The translations under genes were made by a program, and so were the position numbers. DNA of 5,023 nucleotides from Thermosulfurimonas sp. (GTDB lineage: Bacteria; Desulfobacterota; Thermodesulfobacteria; Thermodesulfobacteriales; Thermodesulfobacteriaceae): positions 1 to 5,023 of the forward strand of contig WFPH01000045.1 in NCBI GenBank assembly GCA_015487645.1, in the 5' to 3' direction. This document shows positions 1-5,023 of this stretch, one piece after another (positions within the stretch are counted from its first letter, which is position 1; each line of letters begins with the position of its first letter). The notes below the pieces were generated by a model. That model did not search any database and was not told the DNA's origin. It was given only the letters and a program-made list of their open reading frames with translations.

Positions 1-170
1 CCCGAAGGGAGGGGAATGTTATTTCAGAGGTCTCTTATTCGCTTTTAAGTAAAGCAAATGGGATGCCATAATCTTTGACTTTACCTCCGAGGGTGAATCT
101 GCCGGAACTTACTGTTTGCGGGGGATCAGGGTGCAGTGGCCGGTTTTGCGTTTCGGAAATTTTTCCGAAC
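1..170. other. Non-coding region downstream of the kinase gene
   Basis: No convincing gene is visible on either strand. The left edge (plus strand CCCGAAGGG, then AGGGGAATG) looks like half of a GC-rich hairpin cut by the window boundary; read on the minus strand it contains CUUCGG, a UUCG tetraloop with its closing pair. Around 102-143, short complementary pairs (CCGG with CCGG, ACTG with CAGT) could fold into an interrupted stem. A perfect 8-bp inverted repeat lies at 152-169, immediately after the kinase stop codon. None of these is followed by a clear T-run, so I do not call an intrinsic terminator. Confidence 0.5.
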
Positions 171-200
171 TCAGGCTTGTTTTTCGGAAAGTTTTCCGAG
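152..200. repeat. Two tandem inverted repeats at the 3' end of the kinase gene
   Basis: Two similar dyads sit 31 bp apart. The first is TTCGGAAA-TT-TTTCCGAA (152-169), a perfect 8-bp palindromic pair just outside the kinase gene. The second is TTCGGAAA-GT-TTTCCGAG (183-200), perfect over 7 bp plus one end mismatch, and lies inside the last kinase codons (residues near LGKLSEK). As RNA each would give a roughly 7-bp stem with a 4-nt loop. They may be a transcript-end structure, a protein binding site or a local duplication. No U-tract follows on the minus strand, so classic rho-independent termination is not well supported. Confidence 0.55.
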
Positions 201-1322
201 GGGAAGCTTCAGGGTGAAAACGGTAAATCCTGAATGCACTCCGGCTTCAATCTCTCCTCCATGGGCCTTGAGGATGCGTTTGACGTTGAAAAGGCCCAGG
301 CCGAAGCCTCCTGGTTTGCGGCTTTTGTAAGGCTGGAAAAGTTGGGCGTCTCTGGGAAGAAGACCCGCGGAATCAGCCACCTCCAGGCGGTAGAATGGTC
401 CTTCAAGTTCTCCGCTAAGTTTGAGCTTCCGGGGAGGCGGAACCTCAGCCAGAGCCTCCAGGGCGTTCCGAATGAGGTTGCGAAGGACCACGCGCATTCT
501 TTCCGCATCCACCAGAAGCTCGGCCGAGACCAGGTTGATTTCGATCTCCACCCCAAGATCCGTGATCCTCTCGGAAAATTCTTCGAGGACTTCTTCGGTC
601 AACTCATCGATCCTGAGCCTGGTAAGTTTTAAGCTCAGAGGTTTTCTCAGATCGGAGACTTCTTCCAGATAAAGGGTGAGGCGCTGAATTTCCTCTTCGA
701 GGATGCGTATCTCCTCGAAATCACACTTCTTTTTCAGGCGAAAGACCGCAAAATTGAGGTTGTTTAAGGTGTTTTTCACCTCATGGAGCACGGAGGCTAT
801 GGCCAGGGACACGCTCCTCAGACGTTCAGTTTCGGCTTTTTCCCGGGCCAAACTCAGTCGGCTTTCGTAATAACTTCTAAGAAGCCACAGAGTGACCCCC
901 AGGCCTGCCAAATTGAGAAGCAGCCACAGGGCCAGTTCGAGATAAAGATGGCGTTTGATTTCATAAAAGGTTTCGCCGGAGAAATAAAGTTGAAACCTGA
1001 AAGGTTCAAGCTCCAGCGTATAGATCAGGCTTTTAGGAGGGATGTCCGAGCCCGGTACGATGATGGTCCTTCCCGAAAGGATAAGGGCCGCCCCTTTGAG
1101 AAGTCGCGAACCTTCAAGGTACTCCGAAAGAGTTTCAACCGGATCTCCTCCGGCCGTGAGGGTGGCTTTGAGGGCTGAATATAATCTCTGTTTTTCCTCC
1201 TCTAGGGTTAGATGGAAGAATCTCTCCCATTCATTTTTCAGCCGATGGAAGTTGTAGAGGAAACCCAGAGCGAGAATCCAGAGAACGGCCAGAAAGAAAA
1301 GTAAATAGCGTCTAGAGGCCAT
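171..1322 (-). CDS. Membrane-bound sensor histidine kinase
   Basis: This 383-residue protein is the sensor of a two-component pair: it should autophosphorylate on histidine and pass the phosphate to the regulator encoded just upstream. Transmembrane segments are visible at about 6-24 and 127-148, enclosing a roughly 100-residue extracytoplasmic sensor region that I cannot assign to a family. A short helical linker (150-170) follows, then the dimerisation/phosphoacceptor helix with H180 in SVLHEVKNTLNNL. The ATPase domain has an N box (RNLIRNALEAL, N282 and N286), an F-box-like stretch (LFQPYKSRKPGG) and a G2 box (GGFGLGL, 338-344). The G1 box is degenerate: DSAGLL at 317-322 replaces the usual D-x-G-x-G. 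The start overlaps the regulator's stop by 11 bp and lacks a strong Shine-Dalgarno, so translation is probably coupled. The family call is secure; the ligand is unknown. Confidence 0.93.
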   Translation of the reverse strand: MASRRYLLFFLAVLWILALGFLYNFHRLKNEWERFFHLTLEEEKQRLYSALKATLTAGGDPVETLSEYLEGSRLLKGAALILSGRTIIVPGSDIPPKSLIYTLELEPFRFQLYFSGETFYEIKRHLYLELALWLLLNLAGLGVTLWLLRSYYESRLSLAREKAETERLRSVSLAIASVLHEVKNTLNNLNFAVFRLKKKCDFEEIRILEEEIQRLTLYLEEVSDLRKPLSLKLTRLRIDELTEEVLEEFSERITDLGVEIEINLVSAELLVDAERMRVVLRNLIRNALEALAEVPPPRKLKLSGELEGPFYRLEVADSAGLLPRDAQLFQPYKSRKPGGFGLGLFNVKRILKAHGGEIEAGVHSGFTVFTLKLPLGKLSEKQA

Positions 1323-2625
1323 ATTTCTTGCGCTTGTAACGCAGGGATTTTTCGTCTATACCGAGAAACTCCGCAGCCCGGGTCTGGACATAGCCCGTCC
1401 GCTCCAGGGCCTCCCGGATAAGGGTGCGTTCCACTTCCGCCACGATCTCGGGAAGGGTTCTCCCGGCGGAAAGACCTATGGCAAGACCTTTTTCGGGCTC
1501 TTCAAGCCCCAGGTCCTCGGGTCGGATCTCCTTTTCGCACACCAGGACCGCCCGGTGAAGGAGGTTTTCCAGTTCCCGGACATTGCCCGGAAAATGGTAT
1601 TCCGTGAGCCGGCGCGCGGCTTCCGGGGAGAGCGCCACCCTCTTGCCGTATTTCCGGTTGAACTTTTCAAGGAAGTGGGTCGCAAGGGGCAGGATGTCCT
1701 CGGGCCTTTCCCTGAGAGGCGGTATCTTCAGGATCAGGACCTTTAGCCGGAAGTAGAGGTCCTCCCGAAATCTCTTTTCCGAGACCGCCTTCTCCAGGTC
1801 CTCGTTGGTCGCGGCCACGATGCGGGCCCGGCTCTTCCGGATCCGATTACTCCCCAGGCGCCGGAACTCTCCCTCCTGAAGGAAGCGCAAGAGCTTGCCT
1901 TGGAGGGCCAGGGGCATCTCCCCTATCTCGTCCAGAAACAGCGTGCCGCTTTCGGCCTCCTCGATAAGTCCGGGCTTGGCGGCTTCGGCCCCGGTGAAGG
2001 CCCCGCGTTCGTAGCCGAAAAGCTCGGCCTCGAAGATATTCTCCGGTATGGCCGCGCAGTTTACCGCTATGAAGGGGCCTTTCCGGCCGCTCCGTTCATG
2101 GAGATAGCGGGCCAGAAGCTCCTTGCCCACGCCTGATTCCCCCAGGATGAGCACCGGCGCCTCGGTGCGGGCGAAGATCTCGGCCTGACGCAGGACCTCC
2201 CTCATGGCCCGGGAGCGGCAAACCAGTGGGCCGGAGACGGCCGGAGCCCTCCTCAGACGCACCAGTTCCCCGCACCGGCGTATCAGGTTGAGAAGCACCT
2301 CCGGCTCGTAGGGTTTGACCAGGTAGTGAAAGGCCCCGGCCTTGATGGCCGAAACCGCATCCTCGATCTCGCCGAAGGCCGTGATCACGATGACCTCCAC
2401 CTCGGGCCACTCCCGCTTTATCCGTCTGAGAAGTTCCAGTCCGCTCATCCCCGGAAGCCGGACATCGAGCACCGCCACCTCCACTTCTTCTTTAGCAAGT
2501 ACAGGCAGGGCTTTTTCGGCACTGGAGACGCTCCAGACCCGGTGCCCCTCTTCCTCAAGGGTCTTCCGCAAGAGCTCCCGGTGGACCTTTTCGTCTTCGA
2601 CGACAAGAATGTTGAGGGATTCCAT
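1312..2625 (-). CDS. NtrC-family sigma-54-dependent response regulator
   Basis: This 437-residue transcriptional activator should be phosphorylated by the adjacent kinase and use ATP hydrolysis to open sigma-54 promoters. The receiver domain (about 4-118) shows acidic residues E10/D11, phosphoacceptor D54 in VLDVRLPG, T82 and K104 in VKP. The AAA+ domain (about 133-360) has Walker A GESGVGKE (162-169), the sigma-54 contact loop GAFTGA (208-213), Walker B LFLDE (229-233), an FREDLYFRL arginine-finger region (286-294) and PGNVRELENLL (346-356). A Fis-type helix-turn-helix ends the protein (about 390-437, TRAAEFLGIDEKSLRYKRK). Length and architecture are normal for the family. It is the first gene of a minus-strand operon with the kinase. 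The ATG fits the usual receiver start, but no Shine-Dalgarno precedes it and only 15 bp separate it from the divergent DUF362 gene, so its promoter must lie within or against that gene's 5' end. Targets are unknown. Confidence 0.96.
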   Translation of the reverse strand: MESLNILVVEDEKVHRELLRKTLEEEGHRVWSVSSAEKALPVLAKEEVEVAVLDVRLPGMSGLELLRRIKREWPEVEVIVITAFGEIEDAVSAIKAGAFHYLVKPYEPEVLLNLIRRCGELVRLRRAPAVSGPLVCRSRAMREVLRQAEIFARTEAPVLILGESGVGKELLARYLHERSGRKGPFIAVNCAAIPENIFEAELFGYERGAFTGAEAAKPGLIEEAESGTLFLDEIGEMPLALQGKLLRFLQEGEFRRLGSNRIRKSRARIVAATNEDLEKAVSEKRFREDLYFRLKVLILKIPPLRERPEDILPLATHFLEKFNRKYGKRVALSPEAARRLTEYHFPGNVRELENLLHRAVLVCEKEIRPEDLGLEEPEKGLAIGLSAGRTLPEIVAEVERTLIREALERTGYVQTRAAEFLGIDEKSLRYKRKKYGL

Positions 2626-2644
2626 GCTAAAAAGAATAGCATGG
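2622..2644. promoter_or_regulatory. Inverted repeat covering both divergent start codons
   Basis: CCATGCTA (2622-2629) and TAGCATGG (2637-2644) are perfect reverse complements separated by 7 A-rich bases. The CAT of the regulator start (2623-2625) and the ATG of the DUF362 start (2641-2643) fall at mirror-image positions in the two arms. This could be an operator for both genes, or an RNA hairpin hiding a start codon on either transcript. Three of the eight pairs come free from the two start codons; the other five are extra symmetry. The repeat is seen directly; the function is inferred. Confidence 0.5.
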
Positions 2645-3564
2645 TTTGGAAGGAACCTGTAAGCGTTGCCTCCTGTTCCTCCTATCTTCCGGAGGAGGTG
2701 AGGGAGGCCGTAGAGTATCTCTTTAAGAGTCTATCCTTTGAGATCCCGCCCGGAGCCAGGGTTCTGGTTAAACCCAATCTGGTGGCCCCCCGAAATGCCC
2801 GTATCTCCTGCACCCATCCCGCGGTGGTGCGGGCGGTGTGCAAAGAGCTCCTTGAGAAGGGAGCCGAGGTCACGGTGGGGGATTCGCCGGCCTTCGGCAC
2901 CTCTCAGGCCGTGGCCCGGGCCGCAGGCCTCACCCGGTCCCTTGCAGACCTTCCGATACGCATCGTGCGTTTCACTCCTTCACGCCCCATAAGGCTTCCC
3001 TGCGGCGTCACGGTGAGGCTTGCCCGGGAAGCCCTCTGCGCGGATCTCGTCGTGAATCTTCCGCGACTTAAGGCCCACGATCAGCTTCTGGTTACCGCGG
3101 CGGCCAAGAACCTTTTCGGCTGCGTGGTGGGGCTCCAGAAGCCTCTGCTCCACGCCCGCCTGGGGGAGAAAGGAGACCTCTTTTTCCGCATGATTCTTGA
3201 GGTGGGAGAGCTTCTGCCGGTGGGACTCAATATCCTGGACGCCATCGTGGCCATGGAGGGCCGGGGGCCCACCGGAGGCCGGCCGAGGAAACTAGGGCTG
3301 CTTCTGGCCTCTCGAAACGCCGTGGCCCTGGATACCGCACTTTACCTGGCCCTGGGCCTTTCACCGGAAGAGGTCCCGCTCTGGCGAACAGCCCTGCGGA
3401 TGCGTCTTTTCGGGGCTCGGCCGGAAGAAGTGGCCCTACCCGCCGACCTTCCCGACCTTTCGGATTTCCGTCTTCCGGAAAGACTCTCCCCGGTAACCTT
3501 CCACCCCCTGCGCCTGCTTCGGGGGATGCTAAAGAGACTTTTTCTGCGCTTATCCTTCGCTTAA
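2641..3564 (+). CDS. DUF362 family protein (no ferredoxin domain)
   Basis: This 307-residue protein matches the DUF362 family by its chain of motifs: VLVKPNLV (41-48), THPAVVRAV (58-66), VGDSPAFG (79-86), VVNLPRLKAHDQLLVTAAAKNLFG (137-160), NILDAIVAMEGRGP (197-210) and AVALDTALYLALG (227-239). Many family members carry extra 4Fe-4S ferredoxin motifs; here the cysteines are scattered and no CxxCxxC cluster is present, so this is the bare domain. The biochemical role of the family is unsettled and I assign none. The frame stays open upstream to about 2326, but that part is antisense to the regulator; ATG 2641 gives the expected N-terminus (VSVASC, then a helix, then the VKPN strand). No clear Shine-Dalgarno precedes it. 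It diverges from the regulator by 15 bp, which hints at shared control, and its 3' end overlaps the next, convergent gene by 15 bp. Confidence 0.88.
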   Translation: MVWKEPVSVASCSSYLPEEVREAVEYLFKSLSFEIPPGARVLVKPNLVAPRNARISCTHPAVVRAVCKELLEKGAEVTVGDSPAFGTSQAVARAAGLTRSLADLPIRIVRFTPSRPIRLPCGVTVRLAREALCADLVVNLPRLKAHDQLLVTAAAKNLFGCVVGLQKPLLHARLGEKGDLFFRMILEVGELLPVGLNILDAIVAMEGRGPTGGRPRKLGLLLASRNAVALDTALYLALGLSPEEVPLWRTALRMRLFGARPEEVALPADLPDLSDFRLPERLSPVTFHPLRLLRGMLKRLFLRLSFA

Positions 3565-4263
3565 GGAGACCACTTCAGGATTGAGAGGCTCCAAATATTC
3601 ACCGCCCATGCGCACGAGGAGCACTCCCCGCTTGTTGGCCATACGGATGAGATCGGAGGGAATCTTGAAGGCCGCCAGGATGGGAACTATCCTTTTTGTG
3701 GCATATTCCGGCTCGTACTCCAGAAGATTTTCCAGTTTTTCTTTCAGTTCCTGGAAGTGTTCCGCCTTTAATTTGGTCTTCACCTCGGCCACGAAAACGA
3801 TTTCCTTCCCCTGAGGGGGCTTGGCCACCACTATGGCGTCGTACTGATTGGTTCGTCCCTCCTTTTCGTATTCGACATCGAGCATGCGCTTTATCACCCG
3901 GCATCCGAGCTTCTGGATCAGATAAGGCACTCCGGGGGCAAAGATGTTCTCCGTTACCGTTCCGAGGCTCCGGGCGAGATCTCCCCATCTTTTCCGCAAT
4001 TCCTTCATTTCGGCCTGGAATTCCTCCCGCATCTCCTTCATCTCAGCCCGGAACTCCTCTCGCATCTCCTTCATCTCAGCCCGGAACTCCTCTCGCATCT
4101 CCTTCATTTCGGCCCGGAACTCCTCTCGCATGTCTTCTACGGCCCTCACCAGGTTCCAGGCGATATCTCGGAGGAGCTTCAACTCTTCTTTGAGCCGCTC
4201 GTGTTCATCCATGACCCGGGCTTTGAAATTTTTGAACTCCTCTTCCAGGGTTTCGAGGCGCAT
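3550..4263 (-). CDS. Coiled-coil protein with PD-(D/E)XK nuclease-like C-terminal domain (DUF3782-type)
   Basis: This 237-residue protein has a long charged helical N-terminal half (about 1-100) and a compact alpha/beta C-terminal half. The helix contains four near-identical 11-residue repeats, MREEFRAEMKE, at 45-88 (the fourth has Q for R). The C-terminal part shows a PD-(D/E)XK-like pattern: NQYDAIVVA with D142, then IVFVAEVKTKLK with E160 and K162. This is the layout of the DUF3782-type proteins found in thermophiles and cyanobacteria, whose function is not known to me; nuclease activity is only a fold-based guess. The ATG at 4263 is supported by AAGGAG seven bases upstream. The gene stands alone on its strand, diverges from engB across 89 bp and converges on the DUF362 gene with a 15-bp overlap. 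There is no signal peptide or membrane segment, so it is probably cytoplasmic. Confidence 0.85.
   Translation of the reverse strand: MRLETLEEEFKNFKARVMDEHERLKEELKLLRDIAWNLVRAVEDMREEFRAEMKEMREEFRAEMKEMREEFRAEMKEMREEFQAEMKELRKRWGDLARSLGTVTENIFAPGVPYLIQKLGCRVIKRMLDVEYEKEGRTNQYDAIVVAKPPQGKEIVFVAEVKTKLKAEHFQELKEKLENLLEYEPEYATKRIVPILAAFKIPSDLIRMANKRGVLLVRMGGEYLEPLNPEVVSLSEG
4001..4132 (-). repeat. Four 33-bp in-frame tandem repeats
   Basis: Units lie at 4001-4033, 4034-4066, 4067-4099 and 4100-4132. The middle two are identical, the fourth differs from them at three positions, and the first is slightly more diverged. Each unit encodes one 11-residue helical repeat, so gain or loss of a unit would keep the reading frame. 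The near-identity suggests recent duplication or repeat-driven homogenisation. The 11-residue period (three helical turns) points to a hendecad, nearly straight or right-handed coiled coil rather than a heptad one. Confidence 0.9.
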
Positions 4264-4270
4264 ACCTGTA

Positions 4271-4276
4271 CTCCTT
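4271..4276 (-). promoter_or_regulatory. Ribosome binding site of the DUF3782-type gene
   Basis: On the minus strand AAGGAG lies seven bases before the ATG at 4263, a near-ideal match and spacing. It fixes the start of this gene. It contrasts with the regulator, DUF362 and engB genes, which lack a well-placed Shine-Dalgarno. Confidence 0.75.
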
Positions 4277-4283
4277 CATTCGG

Positions 4284-4312
4284 TTGGAATTTCTAAAATA
4301 TTACCATAGAAT
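4284..4312 (+). promoter_or_regulatory. Candidate sigma-70 promoter for engB
   Basis: TTGGAA (4284-4289, 4 of 6 to TTGACA) and TAGAAT (4307-4312, 5 of 6 to TATAAT) are separated by exactly 17 bases in an AT-rich gap. Transcription would begin near 4319 and give a leader of about 34 nt before the engB ATG. Predicted by eye only. Confidence 0.5.
4298..4306 (-). promoter_or_regulatory. Candidate extended -10 promoter for the DUF3782-type gene
   Basis: On the minus strand TGGTAATAT gives a TG-N extended -10 followed by TAATAT (4 of 6 to TATAAT). No good -35 is seen at normal spacing. It would start transcription about 25-30 bases before the ATG at 4263, leaving room for the AAGGAG site. It lies inside the spacer of the opposing engB promoter. 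Confidence 0.3.
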
Positions 4313-4352
4313 CTTAACGAAGGGCCAACAAGGATATATTCTTTTAATCATC

Positions 4353-4943
4353 ATGAATTTCCGCGAGATCCAGTTTGTAAAGAGTGTGGTTAAGCCGGAG
4401 GATCTTCCGGTTCCGGGGCTTCCGGAGGTGGCCTTTCTCGGGCGCTCCAATGTGGGAAAGTCCTCTCTCATCAACGCCTTTCTCGGGCGAAAGAAGCTCG
4501 CCCGGGTCTCCTCCACACCGGGGTTCACCCGCGCATTAAACTTTTTCCGGGTGGATCACCGTTTCCTAGTGGTGGACCTTCCGGGCTACGGCTTTGCCAA
4601 AGTCCCGCCGAAGGTGAAGAGGGCCTGGAAGCGTCTGGTCGAGGGCTATCTTTCAGCCCCGAGACCCCTTCGACTTCTCATCCTGATCTTCGATATCCGG
4701 CGCCGGGCCGACGAACTTGACCTAGGTCTTCTTGAATATGTGGAAAGCCTCAACCGGACCTACATAGCGGTGCTCAATAAGGTGGACAAACTCTCCAAAA
4801 ACGAAAGGGTTAAAGCCCGGACGGAATGGCTTTCCGTCCTCTCCCTTCCAGAGGAGGAAATCTTTCTCACCTCCTGCCGCACCGGAGAGGGTATCCCCGC
4901 GGTAAGGTCCCGCATCCTTTCAGCCCTGGAGATAAAGGCTTGA
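4353..4943 (+). CDS. engB: Ribosome biogenesis GTP-binding protein EngB (YihA/YsxC)
   Basis: This 196-residue GTPase belongs to the EngB/YihA/YsxC family, cytoplasmic proteins required for assembly of the large ribosomal subunit. G motifs appear in order: G1 GRSNVGKS (30-37), the G2 region SSTPGFTRALNFF (53-65), G3 DLPGYG (75-80), G4 NKVD (142-145) and a G5-like TSC (173-175). The family's typical PEVAFLGRSNVGKSSLINA opening is intact, and the length is normal. The frame is open upstream to a TTG at 4284, but that codon lies inside the likely -35 box and the extra residues are not family-like, so I start at ATG 4353. No well-placed Shine-Dalgarno is seen; AAGGA at 4330-4334 is 18 bases away, too far. 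The small G2 difference (GFTRAL where GKTQ-type sequences are common) is probably ordinary variation. Confidence 0.96.
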   Translation: MNFREIQFVKSVVKPEDLPVPGLPEVAFLGRSNVGKSSLINAFLGRKKLARVSSTPGFTRALNFFRVDHRFLVVDLPGYGFAKVPPKVKRAWKRLVEGYLSAPRPLRLLILIFDIRRRADELDLGLLEYVESLNRTYIAVLNKVDKLSKNERVKARTEWLSVLSLPEEEIFLTSCRTGEGIPAVRSRILSALEIKA

Positions 4944-4967
4944 CTTTGTTTAGAAGATTTCCAAAAT
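4940..4967 (+). promoter_or_regulatory. Candidate promoter at the end of engB
   Basis: TTGACT (4940-4945, 5 of 6 to TTGACA) overlaps the engB stop codon. CAAAAT (4962-4967, 4 of 6 to TATAAT) follows after 16 bases. It would start transcription near 4974, just before the ribosome binding site of the next gene. I see no terminator hairpin between engB and that gene, so read-through from engB is also possible. Confidence 0.35.
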
Positions 4968-4984
4968 AAGAAAAAATAAACTTT

Positions 4985-4990
4985 GGAGGA
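4985..4990 (+). promoter_or_regulatory. Ribosome binding site of the gene at the right edge
   Basis: GGAGGA lies six bases before the ATG at 4997. It is the strongest Shine-Dalgarno in the window and supports the start of the truncated gene, suggesting a well-translated product. Confidence 0.75.
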
Positions 4991-4996
4991 AAAAGA

Positions 4997-5023
4997 ATGG
5001 TTAAGAAATTTTTAGTTATAGGG
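4997..5023 (+). CDS. Start of an unidentified gene, cut by the window edge
   Basis: Only nine codons are visible, reading MVKKFLVIG. The strong GGAGGA site six bases upstream and the AT-rich leader make it a credible gene start, 53 bp after engB on the same strand. The Lys-Lys then hydrophobic residues could begin a signal peptide or a buried first beta strand (as in nucleotide-binding folds); nine residues cannot decide between them. No function is assigned. Confidence 0.7.

Noticed and set aside
18..68. 16-codon minus-strand ORF starting MASHLLYL
   Set aside because: The nearest GGAGG is about 14 bases from its ATG, and there is no coding signal or recognisable product.
137..149. Sigma-54-like TGGC...TTGC element near the end of the kinase operon
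   Set aside because: Only 8 bases separate GG and GC; sigma-54 promoters need 10, and no gene follows on the plus strand.
85..150. Possible cobalamin-type riboswitch (minus-strand GCCACTG and CCCGCAA fragments)
   Set aside because: The fragments are in the wrong order, the core GGTG-AA element is missing, and no gene with a matching role is adjacent.
2326..2640. Upstream extension of the DUF362 frame
   Set aside because: It is antisense to the well-supported receiver domain of the regulator, and the translated residues do not resemble the family.
4001..4132. CRISPR array
   Set aside because: The repeats are directly adjacent with no unique spacers, and they encode an in-frame protein repeat.
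4284..4352. TTG start extending engB by 23 residues
   Set aside because: The TTG coincides with the likely -35 box, the residues are unlike EngB, and ATG 4353 gives the normal family N-terminus.

Overview
The window is a densely packed bacterial stretch, GC-rich in its genes and AT-rich in its short intergenic gaps. It holds four complete protein genes, the end of a two-component operon included, plus the first codons of one more gene. The gene mix suggests a Gram-negative-type, probably anaerobic and possibly thermophilic lineage such as Thermodesulfobacteriota: a sigma-54-activator response regulator, a stand-alone DUF362 protein, and a coiled-coil/PD-(D/E)XK-like protein of the DUF3782 type. 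This placement is inferred from protein style only; there is no rRNA or other decisive marker.

Layout. Positions 1-170 are non-coding and carry small dyads. On the minus strand, 2625 down to 171 is a two-gene operon: an NtrC-family response regulator (2625-1312), then its membrane histidine kinase (1322-171), overlapping by 11 bp. A DUF362 gene (2641-3564, plus) diverges from the regulator with only 15 bp between the two start codons, and an 8-bp perfect inverted repeat spans both ATGs. The DUF362 gene runs convergently into a minus-strand gene (4263-3550), and their 3' ends overlap by 15 bp. That minus-strand gene encodes a long helical repeat fused to a nuclease-like domain and contains four 33-bp tandem repeats. 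An 89-bp divergent intergenic region then leads to the ribosome-assembly GTPase gene engB (4353-4943, plus). The last 80 bases hold a candidate promoter, a strong ribosome binding site and the first nine codons of a further gene.

Working together. The kinase and regulator should form one signalling pair, in which the membrane sensor phosphorylates Asp54 of an ATP-dependent activator of sigma-54 RNA polymerase. The stimulus and target genes are not visible, and I found no convincing -24/-12 site in the window. The dyad between the regulator and the DUF362 gene makes coordinated or autoregulated expression of that pair the most testable regulatory idea here. EngB is a housekeeping gene and the DUF3782-type gene is accessory; I see no functional link beyond shared intergenic DNA. 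I see no clear new system. The most notable items are the start-codon dyad, the in-frame hendecad minisatellite and the interleaved divergent promoters.
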